Shown here piece after piece: positions 36,121-46,444 of a stretch of 64,000 nucleotides of DNA. The stretch comes from Paenibacillus sabinae T27. Lineage in GTDB: Bacteria; Bacillota; Bacilli; Paenibacillales; Paenibacillaceae. The stretch is from contig NZ_CP004078.1 of assembly GCF_000612505.1 (NCBI RefSeq), forward strand, positions 4,515,925-4,579,924, given 5' to 3'. Position numbers and translations under genes: made by a program. The notes below the pieces were generated by a model. The model saw nothing but the letters and a program-made list of their open reading frames with translations, made no database searches and was not told the DNA's origin. The stretch's first letter is position 1; each line of letters starts with the position of its first letter.

Positions 36121-38103
36121 TTACCGCAGCAGCCGCAGTCCGTTCAGAATGACGAGAATGGTGCTGCCCTCATGGCCGACGACGCCGAAAGGAAGCGCGA
36201 TTCCCTCGGTAAAGTTGCTGATAATCAGCAGTGCGATGACGCTGATGGCAAATGTCATATTCTGCTTCACGATCCGCTGGGAGCGGCGGGCGAGCGATAT
36301 GGTCGACGCAATCTCTTCAATATTGTCGTTCATCAGCACCACATCCGCGACTTCAAGCGCCGCGCCGCTGCCCTTCATGCCCATCCCCATGCCTACTGTC
36401 GCCTGCGCGAGTGCCGGCGCGTCGTTAACCCCGTCGCCGACCATGACCGTATGGCCGTACTGCTCACGCAGCGCGGCGATATGCTTCACTTTGTCTTCCG
36501 GCAGCAGATCGGCAAAGACGAGATCGACGCCCGTCTTCACACCTATGGCCTGAGCCGTGGCCGCCCGGTCGCCGGTCAGCATCGCCACCTTGATGCCGAG
36601 CTCCTGCAGCTTACGGACCGCTTCCTCCGCCTGCGGGCGCATCGTATCCATAAGCGCGACCATGCCGGCGATTTGGTCTCCGTCCAGAATAACGGATACA
36701 GTCTTGCCGTCCTTCTCGAGGGTCGCACGCTGCTCTCTCCAGAATGCCAGATCTTCTGCCCGCAGCGCAGGCTTACCGTCCTCTGTGCCCGCTTCATCCA
36801 GAATATTGGATTTGCCGACCTTCCACAGCTTTCCGGCAATGACGCCTTCGACCCCCCACCCGGTCAGAGAGCGGGAATCCTGTACGCTCCACATCTCCAG
36901 GCATTCATTCTCGGCTTCGCGTACAATCGCTTCGGCCAGAGGATGGCGGGACATGCTCTCGATGGAGGCGCTCACTCTCAGCAGCTCCAGCCGGTGGTAT
37001 CCTTCACCGACGATAAAATCGGTAACTTCCGGTTTGCCCTCCGTCAACGTCCCCGTTTTGTCAAAAGCGACGACAGCGGTGTGCGCCATATTTTCCAGAT
37101 GCGCTCCGCCCTTGAACAGAATGCCTTTGCGCGCGCTCCGAGAAATCGCGGACAGCATCGCGGGCATAATGGACGATACCAGGGCGCACGGCGAGGCGAC
37201 AACGAGGAAGACCATCGCTTTATAGAACGTGTCGCTCCAGGACCAGTTCAGGACAAAAGGAGGCAGGAAAATGAGTGCAAGCGTCAGCGCGACTACGATC
37301 CGGGCGTAAATCGCCTCGAACTTCTTGATGAACCGCTGGCTCTCCGGAACCTCGGACTCGGCGTCCTCCACCATTTTGACGATTTTGGAAAACAGCGTAT
37401 GCTCTGCTGATTTCGTGACTTCGATATACAGCGCGCCTTCGCCGTTTAACGTACCTGCGAATACCTCATCCCCGTAATACTTCTCAACAGGTACCGATTC
37501 GCCTGTGATCGACGCCTGGTCGACCGACGATTCACCCCGGTACACGGTTCCGTCAGCGGGAATCAGCTCGCCCGGGCGCACCAACAGCAAATCGCCGATA
37601 GCCAAGTCGTCTATCGCCACTTCGTTCATGGCTCCCTGCTCAATGCGCAGCGCTGTCGCCGGCTTGAGCGCCATCAGCGAAGAGATGTCCTTGCGGCTGC
37701 GGTCCATCGTATAACTCTCCAGAGCACCGCTAAGGGCAAAGATAAAGATCAGCATCGCCCCTTCGTTCCAATATCCGATCGACGCCGCCCCAAGCGCCGC
37801 CGCGATCATCAGCAGGTTAACGTCGAGGTCATGCTCCTTGACGAGGGTTTTCACTCCCTCTTTCGCTTTGATCCAGCCGCCTAACGTATAGGAGACAACA
37901 TACAGGCAGATGGACAGCGCCGGCGACCAGCCGCTGAGGCTCCAGGCCAGAAGCATAAGCAGCCCGCTTCCAAGCGCCGCTTGCATTTCCGTATTTTGAA
38001 GCATCGCCTTCGGATCGAATTTTCTTCCTTTGGGCGCTCCCGGTTTCTTGAACTGCTCGTCGTACGACGAGATGCGCGGCATGGATTTCGTAGCTTCTTG
38101 CAT
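36121..38103 (-). CDS. pfeT: P1B4-type heavy-metal ATPase, PfeT/ZosA-like
   Basis: This 660-residue metal-exporting P-type ATPase has no N-terminal heavy-metal-associated domain. TM4 has SPCALV in place of CPC, the phosphorylation motif is DKTGTLT, the HP motif is SRHPLAEAI, and the nucleotide hinge is GDGVNDAPAL. The C-terminal membrane helix carries HEGSTILVILNGLRLL. SPC plus HEG(S/G)T is the signature of P1B4 pumps, which include the B. subtilis ferrous iron exporter PfeT (formerly ZosA). ATG 38103 follows GGAAGGTG. A Fur-type box lies upstream, consistent with metal-responsive control. Confidence 0.88.
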   Translation of the reverse strand: MQEATKSMPRISSYDEQFKKPGAPKGRKFDPKAMLQNTEMQAALGSGLLMLLAWSLSGWSPALSICLYVVSYTLGGWIKAKEGVKTLVKEHDLDVNLLMIAAALGAASIGYWNEGAMLIFIFALSGALESYTMDRSRKDISSLMALKPATALRIEQGAMNEVAIDDLAIGDLLLVRPGELIPADGTVYRGESSVDQASITGESVPVEKYYGDEVFAGTLNGEGALYIEVTKSAEHTLFSKIVKMVEDAESEVPESQRFIKKFEAIYARIVVALTLALIFLPPFVLNWSWSDTFYKAMVFLVVASPCALVSSIMPAMLSAISRSARKGILFKGGAHLENMAHTAVVAFDKTGTLTEGKPEVTDFIVGEGYHRLELLRVSASIESMSRHPLAEAIVREAENECLEMWSVQDSRSLTGWGVEGVIAGKLWKVGKSNILDEAGTEDGKPALRAEDLAFWREQRATLEKDGKTVSVILDGDQIAGMVALMDTMRPQAEEAVRKLQELGIKVAMLTGDRAATAQAIGVKTGVDLVFADLLPEDKVKHIAALREQYGHTVMVGDGVNDAPALAQATVGMGMGMKGSGAALEVADVVLMNDNIEEIASTISLARRSQRIVKQNMTFAISVIALLIISNFTEGIALPFGVVGHEGSTILVILNGLRLLR

Positions 38104-38191
38104 CGCAGACACCTTCCTTATGAATTGATTTGGATATTGGACTTTAGGGCTAATGATAATGAAAGCCATTCTTACAGCCCTTAAAATGACA

Positions 38192-38222
38192 CATGCTGCC
38201 CCGGCTCCGCCGGGACAGCATG
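38192..38222 (-). other. 5' UTR stem-loop before the P1B4 ATPase
   Basis: CATGCTGTCCCGGC pairs with GCCGGGGCAGCATG over 14 base pairs, one of them a wobble in RNA. It lies between the Fur-type box and the ATPase start, and ATTTT follows after a few bases. It could be a weak attenuator or a stability hairpin. Confidence 0.5.
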
Positions 38223-38228
38223 GTAAAT

Positions 38229-38247
38229 GAGAATGATAATCATTGTT
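38229..38247 (-). promoter_or_regulatory. Fur-family operator upstream of the P1B4 ATPase
   Basis: The 19 bases match the Fur consensus GATAATGATAATCATTATC at 16 positions, with a perfect AATGATAATCATT core at 38232-38244. It lies 126 bases upstream of the ATPase ATG. A weaker half-match (TAATGATAATGAAA) is at 38151-38164. The sequence cannot tell Fur, PerR and Zur apart. Confidence 0.7.
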
Positions 38248-38498
38248 TCTTCGCTACAAAATGTTTTCCTTGATGCAACTTTATAGTAATCATATACCCC
38301 GCCCTGGAAAATGTAAACCGGTGTACAAGCCCGAATTTTGCGGAGCTTCCCAAAAAACACGCTTCTGAGAGGCGCTTGCAATGCGGCGGCTGCCTTAACT
38401 AAAAGCGCCTAAACTCCGTTTGAACACTCCCCTCCCTACGCTTAGGCTTAAATGAAGGCGGTCCCGGAAGTATCTGTCCTGACCCGATGGAAGAACGC

Positions 38499-38545
38499 AA
38501 AAATGACCTCAAGCCTCCACAATCACGTGGAGGATGAGGCCATTT
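38499..38545 (-). terminator. intrinsic terminator of the PEP-enzyme-like gene
   Basis: AAATGGCCTCATCCTCCAC pairs with GTGGAGGCTTGAGGTCATTT on the minus strand, followed by TTTTTG. Confidence 0.8.
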
Positions 38546-38671
38546 GAGACAGCCAAAATTCTCGTTTATAGCAAGGGGCCAAACCTCCAAAAATGACGTT
38601 GGGGACAGCTCCTGCCCTTTGAAATGTACGCAGAAGGAAAATATGATCACCGAGGTTCCTGGAACCGCTTG

Positions 38672-39640
38672 TTACAGTCTGCCGGAGGCCGCATCCGTGC
38701 TCTCATGCCGGTCCATCCAGACCAGGCAGGCCGCCCGAAGCAACGCTTCGGTCCGATGGGCGGCGCCGCAAAAAATCCCGTTCAGCCCGATCCGGTACAG
38801 ATCGGCCAGCTCCGCCGCCGCCGGACCGCCCGCGGCGAGCACGACCGCCGCCGGCTTGATGCTCCGCACGGCGGCGAGAATGCGCTCCGCCTCGGGAGCG
38901 AAACCCGCGGCGCTCTCCTCCGGCGCGGACCGGTCCGCCGCGCCGTCCAGCACGAGGAAATCGGCGATGCGCCCGATTTCCGCCGCGGCGGCGGGATGGA
39001 CATCCGGGGCGATCAGCGCCCCGATGCGGCACGCCGCCGCGAAGCGGTGGCCGAGGGTCTGCTCGGCCACCGACTCCATGAATTCGCGCGCAGCGGCGAA
39101 TTCGGCCGGGCTGGCGGGATACGGCGCCAGCAGATCCAGGCGGCAGTCGCCGCCCTCGCGCTGCCGGTCCTCCAGCGCCGTGAAGAGCGCTTCCAACAAT
39201 GTGTCCTGAAGCGCGGCGAGCCGGTCTGGGCGGGAGTCAAGTTCCGGGACGACGGGCAGGCTTACCGCCACCCATTCCCCGTCCGCCGATCCCAGCAGCG
39301 AGGCGGCTTCGTCGCGCAGCAGGTAATGGACCCGGCGAAGCGCCAGATCCGCTTCCGGTCCTGCCCCGCCGGCCAGCCAATCGCCAAACAATGAAGATAA
39401 AGGCGTCAGCCAGTCCTCGCTTCGGACCAGGCAGGGCCCTGCAGGAGCCGAGCCCGATTCGCGGGTTAACGGCCGATCCTCCCTGCCCTCCGGGAGTACA
39501 AGGAAAGCCGGACGGGCTCCGCGTAAAGAAGGCGGCAGATACGGGTCTTCTGCGCCAGCTGGCATTTCCGCAGCCGTTCCGGATGAATACGGGTATTCCA
39601 CGCCTTTTCGTACACTATCCTGCCGTTGTTTATCCCCCAT
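38672..39640 (-). CDS. PEP-utilising-enzyme C-terminal-like protein, degenerate
   Basis: This 322-residue protein has a segment that resembles the TIM-barrel domain of enzyme I/PEP synthase/PPDK (FAAACRIGALIAPDVHPAAA, EIGRIADFLVLDG, LADLYRIGLNGIFCGA). The catalytic Cys context CGEMA/CGEAA of that family is absent, and the ATP-grasp and phosphohistidine domains are missing. It may be a non-catalytic relative. Its GC content is clearly higher than its neighbours. GGTAGGTG precedes the ATG. Assignment is tentative and a fully different family is possible. Confidence 0.5.
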   Translation of the reverse strand: MGDKQRQDSVRKGVEYPYSSGTAAEMPAGAEDPYLPPSLRGARPAFLVLPEGREDRPLTRESGSAPAGPCLVRSEDWLTPLSSLFGDWLAGGAGPEADLALRRVHYLLRDEAASLLGSADGEWVAVSLPVVPELDSRPDRLAALQDTLLEALFTALEDRQREGGDCRLDLLAPYPASPAEFAAAREFMESVAEQTLGHRFAAACRIGALIAPDVHPAAAAEIGRIADFLVLDGAADRSAPEESAAGFAPEAERILAAVRSIKPAAVVLAAGGPAAAELADLYRIGLNGIFCGAAHRTEALLRAACLVWMDRHESTDAASGRL

Positions 39641-39812
39641 CTTTGCACCTACCTTATCGGTTATGGTTTGTAGCCGGACGCCGCCTAAGCGGCTATCCGG
39701 CTGTTATCCTTCTTGCGGTCTCTCTACATGAATACGGAGACGGAGCATGAAATATGCAAGTACGGGTCTTCCCTTTAAGGGTGATCTAACATCCGGCCGG
39801 CAGGCGTCTATC

Positions 39813-41174
<1,362 letters not shown>

Positions 41175-41228
41175 TTATTCTTATTATCCCGCTGAGAATT
41201 ATAAGAAAAGTTACAAATTATAAAAAAA

Positions 41229-41268
41229 AGCCGCGGCCAAAGAGGTTTTTCCTCTTATAGCCACAGCT
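41229..41268 (-). terminator. intrinsic terminator of deoC
   Basis: AGCTGTGGC pairs with GGCCGCGGCT around an AGAGG/CCTCT hairpin, followed by a run of T on the minus strand. Confidence 0.85.
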
Positions 41269-41287
41269 TGTCCAGCACGTAAAACGA

Positions 41288-41965
41288 TCAATATCCGGCA
41301 ATATTCTGCTCGCCTTTGGCAATCGCGACGCCGCCGCTCGTTCCGATCCGGCTGGCTCCCGCTCCGACCATCGCCAGGGCGTCTTCCGCGCTGCGAACGC
41401 CGCCGGAGGCCTTGACCCCGATGTCCGGCCCAACGGTTCTGCGCATGAGCGCAATATCCTCCTTGGTCGCGCCGCCGGTGGAGAAGCCGGTCGATGTCTT
41501 CACATAATCGGCTCCGGCTGCCACCGACAGCTTGCAGGCGCGGACCTTCTCTTCTTCCGTAAGCAGACTGGTCTCGATAATGACCTTGGTCAGCGCCTTT
41601 CCGCGGGCGGCTTCCACCACGGCGGCGATATCTCGCTTCACCAGCTCGTCGTCGCCATCTTTAAGCGCGCCGATATTGATGACCATATCGACCTCTTCCG
41701 CTCCGTTAGCGATAGCGTTCGCCGTTTCAAAAGCCTTGGTCTCCGGCGTAGAAGCTCCCAGCGGAAAGCCGATTACGGTGCATACCTTCACCTCCGGCGT
41801 ATCCTTCAGCACTTCGTAGGCGACGGAAACCCAGGCCGGATTGACGCATACGGAGGCGAACTTGTAGCTTTTGGCTTCCTCGGCCAGTTTTACAATATCT
41901 TCTTTACGGGCATCCGCTTTAAGCAGCGTATGATCGATCATCCGAGTCAGGTTGGTTTCACTCAT
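41288..41965 (-). CDS. deoC: deoxyribose-phosphate aldolase
   Basis: This 225-residue class I aldolase cleaves 2-deoxyribose 5-phosphate to acetaldehyde and glyceraldehyde 3-phosphate. The Schiff-base Lys is in DYVKTSTGF, with further conserved blocks [24 protein letters not shown] and [12 protein letters not shown] 41965 is chosen because GGAGGAAA lies upstream. It is the family's usual length. It stands alone, without the deoxyribonucleoside kinase, phosphorylase or DeoR genes. Confidence 0.93.
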   Translation of the reverse strand: MSETNLTRMIDHTLLKADARKEDIVKLAEEAKSYKFASVCVNPAWVSVAYEVLKDTPEVKVCTVIGFPLGASTPETKAFETANAIANGAEEVDMVINIGALKDGDDELVKRDIAAVVEAARGKALTKVIIETSLLTEEEKVRACKLSVAAGADYVKTSTGFSTGGATKEDIALMRRTVGPDIGVKASGGVRSAEDALAMVGAGASRIGTSGGVAIAKGEQNIAGY

Positions 41966-42273
41966 ATGCAATTTCCTCCATAACGTAGATAGTGATTTGC
42001 TCACTCCCTGTAATCATACCAACTAGGCGCTTTTTTGCATAGCGGACGGCTTTGAAGGATAGCTCGCCAGGTACTTAATCCCGGATTATCAAAAGCGATG
42101 GATAAAACGGCCCAAAGGAATTAGCAAAATTTCGACTGCAATGAATTTTTTTGTTAATTGTTGTCTTTTCCGAATTAGAAAATATAGGTATAATGTAGCA
42201 AGTATCCTCAAATTTTCGACATATTCCAATTTTTGATTCTATTTTTACTAGAGAGAGGAGATTGACACACCAA
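41966..42273 (+). promoter_or_regulatory. divergent promoter region with TATAAT
   Basis: This separates deoC from the STAS-like gene. A good -10 hexamer TATAAT is at 42189-42194, with a poor -35 match (TTTTCC) 17 bases upstream. Transcription from here would give a leader of about 75 bases before the STAS-like gene. Confidence 0.5.
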
Positions 42274-42615
42274 ATGGGAAGCTTTAAATTCGAAACCAAT
42301 CCGGCTTCGCGCGCGCTAAATGTTGTCGTAGAAGGTTCTTTCTCACAGGAGGACGCCGCACGTTTCGTCGCTGCCTACAACGATTCCGTAAGCAAGTTCA
42401 ATCCTAAAGATTACGATATCGTGCTGGACTGCACGACGCTGAACGTCACCGCTCCCGGGGTCGTCCCCATGCTGGAACAGTGCTACTTGATGTACAAGGA
42501 ATCGGGCTTCAAGAACGTCGTCTTTACGATTGCCAAAAATCCTGTTCTCAAAATGCAGCTTGGCCGTATAGCGCGTACGACTAACCTTGCGAATTACGAG
42601 ATCAGAGAGGTCTAG
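42274..42615 (+). CDS. small STAS-like protein
   Basis: This 113-residue protein has the size and secondary-structure pattern of a STAS/SpoIIAA-like domain: a first strand ALNVVVEGSFSQEDAARFVA, a central YDIVLDCTTLNVTAPGVVPM, and a NVVFTIAKNPVLKMQLGRIA helix-strand. It lacks the classic DSTGIG phospho-serine motif. The next gene, a ketosynthase-III-like protein, follows at once, so they probably act together. ATG 42274 is chosen, with TTG 42262 possible. The function is unknown. Confidence 0.6.
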   Translation: MGSFKFETNPASRALNVVVEGSFSQEDAARFVAAYNDSVSKFNPKDYDIVLDCTTLNVTAPGVVPMLEQCYLMYKESGFKNVVFTIAKNPVLKMQLGRIARTTNLANYEIREV

Positions 42616-42619
42616 GGAG

Positions 42620-43618
42620 GTGTTTCCTCTGGAGCATATTGCGATTCGCCAGGCCGCCTATTATCACCCGGAAAAAGTCGTGCACAACGATTATTATTTG
42701 GATCATTTTAAAAGCAGAGGCAAGGATATTGCCCGCTTTTTGCAAGTGATGGGCAGAGAGCAAAGATATATCGCCGCCGAAGGAGAGAACGCGCTGACCA
42801 TGGGTTATCAGGCTGCGAGGAAGGTGCTTTCGGATGCCGGACTTGCAAGCGAGGATCTTGATATGATTGTCTTCTCGTCCCAGACGCCGGAATATACATA
42901 TCCTACCAACGCACTGCTGCTGCATCATAGGCTTCGCGGCAAATCCCGCACGATTACACTCGACTCCAACGCGAACTGCGCCGGCATGGTGGCTGCGGTA
43001 GAACAGGCCAGCCGTTATATGCAGTCGAACCCCCATGTTCGCTATGCTCTGGTCGTAGGAAGCGACCTTAGCTCGGTGAACTGCAACCCCGAAGATGAAA
43101 TCACATTACCCAATTTCGGAGATGCCGCGGCAGCCGTCATTCTGGAGCGCCGCGCCGAGCGGCCGGGCTTCATTGACTCCTTGTACTATACCGATTCCGA
43201 TGACTGCGAGAATATCATGTTCCCGGCATGCGGCCTGTCCAATATTTATAATCCCGAAATGACACCTGAGCAAATACGGATTTCCTGGAAGCCGTTTGAC
43301 GGCACCTGCGTGGTTGAACCGGCAGCGGCCGATATCGAGGAAGTGATGCGGCGTAACGGGTTGACTCTGGACGACATTGCGGCCTTTTGCCTGTCGCAGT
43401 TCTCACTGAAAAATATCGAGCTGATCTGCGAAAAGCTGGGCGCCGATATGGATAAATTCATCTATGTGGGAGACGAGTTTGGCTATACGGGGACAAGCAG
43501 CCCTTTTATTGCGCTGCAGCGCGGCATTGAACAGGGGAGCATCAAACGGGGCGATTACATTTTCTTCTGGTCGGTGGGAGCCGGCTGGCAGCTTCCGACC
43601 GTTCTTTTTCAATATTAA
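42620..43618 (+). CDS. atypical beta-ketoacyl-ACP synthase III (FabH-like)
   Basis: This protein of about 332 residues has the KAS III thiolase fold. The active-site Cys is present (SNANCAGMV), but the usual His and Asn are not. The VPHQAN region is CLSQFS, and the GNTSAAS region is GYTGTSSP. Such a site should not do standard decarboxylative condensation and suggests acyl transfer or another reaction. No acyl carrier protein gene is nearby. The start is uncertain: GTG 42620 is used here, TTG 42587 is possible, and the GGAGGTG ribosome binding site is best placed for CTG 42629. It is next to the STAS-like gene. Confidence 0.78.
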   Translation: MFPLEHIAIRQAAYYHPEKVVHNDYYLDHFKSRGKDIARFLQVMGREQRYIAAEGENALTMGYQAARKVLSDAGLASEDLDMIVFSSQTPEYTYPTNALLLHHRLRGKSRTITLDSNANCAGMVAAVEQASRYMQSNPHVRYALVVGSDLSSVNCNPEDEITLPNFGDAAAAVILERRAERPGFIDSLYYTDSDDCENIMFPACGLSNIYNPEMTPEQIRISWKPFDGTCVVEPAAADIEEVMRRNGLTLDDIAAFCLSQFSLKNIELICEKLGADMDKFIYVGDEFGYTGTSSPFIALQRGIEQGSIKRGDYIFFWSVGAGWQLPTVLFQY

Positions 43619-43637
43619 ATGGCCTTCTACAACTATT

Positions 43638-43684
43638 GACAAAGAACCTCCGACGGCGTCTAGCCGTTATCGGAGGTTCTTTGT
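43638..43684. terminator. bidirectional intrinsic terminator
   Basis: ACAAAGAACCTCCGA pairs with TCGGAGGTTCTTTGT around a CGGC/GCCG inner hairpin. It lies between the ketosynthase-like gene and the minus-strand SPFH gene. Confidence 0.85.
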
Positions 43685-43728
43685 TCAGGGTCAACGCCGG
43701 GGCAAAAACGCACCGGACTTGTAGAGGA

Positions 43729-44559
43729 TTATTTTCCGGCCAGAGAATTGAGGTCAATAAACGGAGTCGCGCCTCCGGTAACGGACGGCAGCTTCCCGTC
43801 CCATTTATCCAGCGCTTTTTCCTGGACCTCAATCTGCTTCAGCTGGACGAGTTCGGGCGTAACTTCCTGCTTCTTCAGCTTTAGCGACTGGGCCTCGGCC
43901 TGAGCCTGGGCGACTTTTTGCTTAGCCTCGATTTCGATCCGCTTCAGATCGTTCTCCGCTTTCAGCGCCTGCTGCTGGGCTACCTGCTTTGCTTCAATCG
44001 AATCGTTAAACGCTTCGGAGAATTTAAAATTAACAATGTTGATGTCGTTCACAATCAAATCGTATTTTGCCAGCCGGTTCTTCAAATGATCGCTAATCTC
44101 GCCGGCAACCACATCGCGTCGGGTAATAAGGTCCTCCGCAGGGTATCTGGCCGTAACTTCCTTAACGATTTCCTGAATGGCCGGATTGATGATCACCGAG
44201 TCGAAGTTGCCGCCGATATTGTTCATCAGATTGTACGCCGACTCCTTGTTCACCGAATAGTTCACCGCTACATGCGTTGATACGGGCTGAAGATCCTTCG
44301 ACGAAGCCGAGGTGTCGGTTTCCGCCTTGGTTACCTGCGTGTTGACCTGGATGATGGTCTGGATAAACGGAAGCTTGAAATGAATCCCCGGCGATAAAAC
44401 ATTGTCGTTCAGCTTCCCGAACGTCTTGTACAGCCCTACGTGCCCGTATTCGACCGTGGAAAATGCATTCCCCCCGATCAGCAGCACGATAAGCCCAGCC
44501 GCGACAGCGCCGATAATTCTTCCGGAACGAAACGACCGCAGCTTTGGATTAGTTGCCAT
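43729..44559 (-). CDS. SPFH/prohibitin family membrane protein
   Basis: This 276-residue protein has one N-terminal membrane segment (IIGAVAAGLIVLLIGGNAF) and an SPFH domain (EYGHVGLYKTFGKLNDNVLS, ADTDTS-like region, ARYPAEDLITRRDVVAGEIS). A long charged coiled coil follows (SIEAKQVAQQQALKAENDLK, QKVAQAQAEAQSLK). It probably oligomerises at the membrane like prohibitin. The start at 44559 is one of three nearby options (44571 ATG, 44565 GTG), because GGGGG sits just upstream. Confidence 0.85.
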   Translation of the reverse strand: MATNPKLRSFRSGRIIGAVAAGLIVLLIGGNAFSTVEYGHVGLYKTFGKLNDNVLSPGIHFKLPFIQTIIQVNTQVTKAETDTSASSKDLQPVSTHVAVNYSVNKESAYNLMNNIGGNFDSVIINPAIQEIVKEVTARYPAEDLITRRDVVAGEISDHLKNRLAKYDLIVNDINIVNFKFSEAFNDSIEAKQVAQQQALKAENDLKRIEIEAKQKVAQAQAEAQSLKLKKQEVTPELVQLKQIEVQEKALDKWDGKLPSVTGGATPFIDLNSLAGK

Positions 44560-44793
44560 ATTCACAAACATTCCCCCTAATGTTTTGCGGGAAGCCCCGA
44601 AGCGGGATGCTGTTTCGGCGTCCAAAGTCACTCTGCCCGGTTCTGCCGGCCTTCCGCTATAACCAAGTATACGTCCGGGATGAGTAAAAGGTCGCAAGTC
44701 GGCCAGAAATTAAACGGCACAGGCCGGTTGTTGAAGGCCGGAAGCCTTTGCTCAACATTCAGCCCGATATGTCCGCCTCCATTCCCCGAACGC

Positions 44794-44838
44794 AAAAAGC
44801 GCAAGCTCATGGGCGATGTCGCTCATGGGCTTGCGCCT
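44794..44838 (-). terminator. intrinsic terminator of the HPr-like gene
   Basis: GCGCAAGCCCATGAGC pairs, with two wobbles, with GCCCATGAGCTTGCGC on the minus strand and is followed by TTTTTG. Confidence 0.85.
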
Positions 44839-44889
44839 TACGGGTTATAGAGCAGTCACGCCTGGCTTCCTGCTGTTACAAATCAGCAT

Positions 44890-45177
44890 CTAGACCATTC
44901 CCCCCGCCTTTAGGACGACATCGCCGCTTTGGCGGGAATCCATAATCTCGCACATAAAGTCCAGCGCTTCTTCCTCGTCCTTGCCTTTGGTGCGGATGGT
45001 GATGACAAAGCCTTTTTTGAGCGGATACAGCATCATTCCCAGCAAGCTTTTCGCATCGATGACCGCATCCGGCTTCAGCAGTATAATCTCGGAGAGGTAA
45101 CGTCCCGCTTTGATCGATATGCTCTTGAGGTCATCGGAGGAGAAGTCGCGGGTCAAAGTAATATCGTGCACGCGCAT
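44890..45177 (-). CDS. HPr-like protein without the active-site histidine
   Basis: This 95-residue protein has the HPr fold pattern: AGRYLSEIILLKPDAVIDAK, SLLGMMLYPLKKGFVITIRT and KDEEEALDFMCEIMD align with the second half of HPr. The HARPA motif with His15 is absent. The equivalent of the regulatory Ser46 is kept (DAKSLLGMM, Ser44). It cannot act in sugar phosphotransfer, but could be a signalling HPr like Crh, where the His is also lost. It has a strong terminator and is not near PTS genes. Confidence 0.7.
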   Translation of the reverse strand: MRVHDITLTRDFSSDDLKSISIKAGRYLSEIILLKPDAVIDAKSLLGMMLYPLKKGFVITIRTKGKDEEEALDFMCEIMDSRQSGDVVLKAGGMV

Positions 45178-45324
45178 TAGTAGATCCCTCCCAAGGTTGT
45201 TACCTCAAATTTTAACATCGGGAGCGGCGGCTTGAAAGGGAGTCCGGCCCAGTATTCATGACAAAATCGGGAAACCTTCATCCGCCGGCTTCTAAAGTGC
45301 GGTCTCGGCACGCTCTCTCGGGCA

Positions 45325-46404
45325 TTATTGGCGGTAAAGTCCGGACGCCTTCACTTCGTCGAAGAACGTGTTGAACTCGTCGAAATTAAGCTGCTGCGCC
45401 GCGTCGGACAGCGCCGTCGCCGGATCGGGATGAACCTCGACCATAATGCCGTCGGCTCCCGCCGCAAGGGCAGCCTTTGCGCATGGTGCGAGAATGTCCT
45501 TGCGTCCGGTGGAATGGGTAACGTCGACCAGCACCGGCAAATGGCTCTCCTGCTTCAGAATCGGCACGGCGGAAATATCGAGCGTGTTGCGCGTCCATTT
45601 CTCATAGGTGCGGATACCGCGTTCAATCAGCATGACCTGCGTATTGCCGCGGGACATAATGTACTCGGCCGCGTGCAGGAACTCCTCCATCGTCGCCGCG
45701 AGTCCGCGCTTCAGCAGTACGGGTTTGTTCACTTCGCCCGCCGCCTTTAGCAGCTCGAAGTTCTGCATGTTGCGCGCGCCGATCTGAATGATGTCGACAT
45801 AATCGAGCGAAGGCTCGATATGCGCCGGGTCCACGATTTCACTGATGGTCAGCAGGCCGTATTCATCCGCAGCTTCGCGCAGGATGCGCAGGCCGTCCAT
45901 GCCGAGACCCTGGAAATCGTACGGCGAGGTGCGAGGCTTGAACGCACCGCCGCGCATTACGCGAACGCCCGCCTTTTGCAGCGCCGCAGCTACCGCCCGG
46001 GTCTGCTGCTCACTCTCGATCGAGCAAGGACCCGCAACCATCACCGAAGCGCTGCCGCCAACGACAACGTCTCCTGGAAGGAGAATAACCGTGTCTTCCT
46101 TGCGGGTCTTGCGGCTGACAAGCAGGCTCTTCTTATGCTCGGCGCTTTGCAGATCAAGCGATGCCTTGAAGATCTGCTTGAACAGCGTGCGGATCGTGCT
46201 TTCCGTGAACGGTCCCTTGTTCTCTGCAACGAGCTTATCCAGCATCTTCTTTTCCCGTTCGGGATCGAATTTCGGTACGCCCTGCTTCTCTTTGACAGCT
46301 CCAATTTCACGGACAATCTCCGCCCGCTCCGAAATCAGCGCAAGCAGCTCACTGTTGATCTCATCCAGCCGGTTTCTCAGGTTTTCCAATTCTGCATTAC
46401 TCAT
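45325..46404 (-). CDS. aroA: bifunctional DAHP synthase/chorismate mutase
   Basis: This 359-residue enzyme fuses an N-terminal AroQ-type chorismate mutase domain ([20 protein letters not shown], residues 1-85) to a type I-beta DAHP synthase ([51 protein letters not shown]). It opens the shikimate pathway from PEP and erythrose 4-phosphate, and the mutase domain acts as an allosteric site for chorismate or prephenate as in B. subtilis. ATG 46404 follows AAGGAGTG. A T-box leader precedes it. Confidence 0.93.
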   Translation of the reverse strand: MSNAELENLRNRLDEINSELLALISERAEIVREIGAVKEKQGVPKFDPEREKKMLDKLVAENKGPFTESTIRTLFKQIFKASLDLQSAEHKKSLLVSRKTRKEDTVILLPGDVVVGGSASVMVAGPCSIESEQQTRAVAAALQKAGVRVMRGGAFKPRTSPYDFQGLGMDGLRILREAADEYGLLTISEIVDPAHIEPSLDYVDIIQIGARNMQNFELLKAAGEVNKPVLLKRGLAATMEEFLHAAEYIMSRGNTQVMLIERGIRTYEKWTRNTLDISAVPILKQESHLPVLVDVTHSTGRKDILAPCAKAALAAGADGIMVEVHPDPATALSDAAQQLNFDEFNTFFDEVKASGLYRQ

Positions 46405-46444
46405 AACTATTTCTACACTCCTTCTTATTCTTTTATAACAACGC

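Noticed and set aside
36022..37410. Plus-strand frame opposite the P1B4 ATPase
   Set aside because: The ATPase motifs on the minus strand are definitive, and this frame is its shadow.
38399..38650. Minus-strand frame near 38.4-38.65 kb
   Set aside because: It runs through the terminator of the PEP-enzyme-like gene and has no ribosome binding site. It is likely noncoding.
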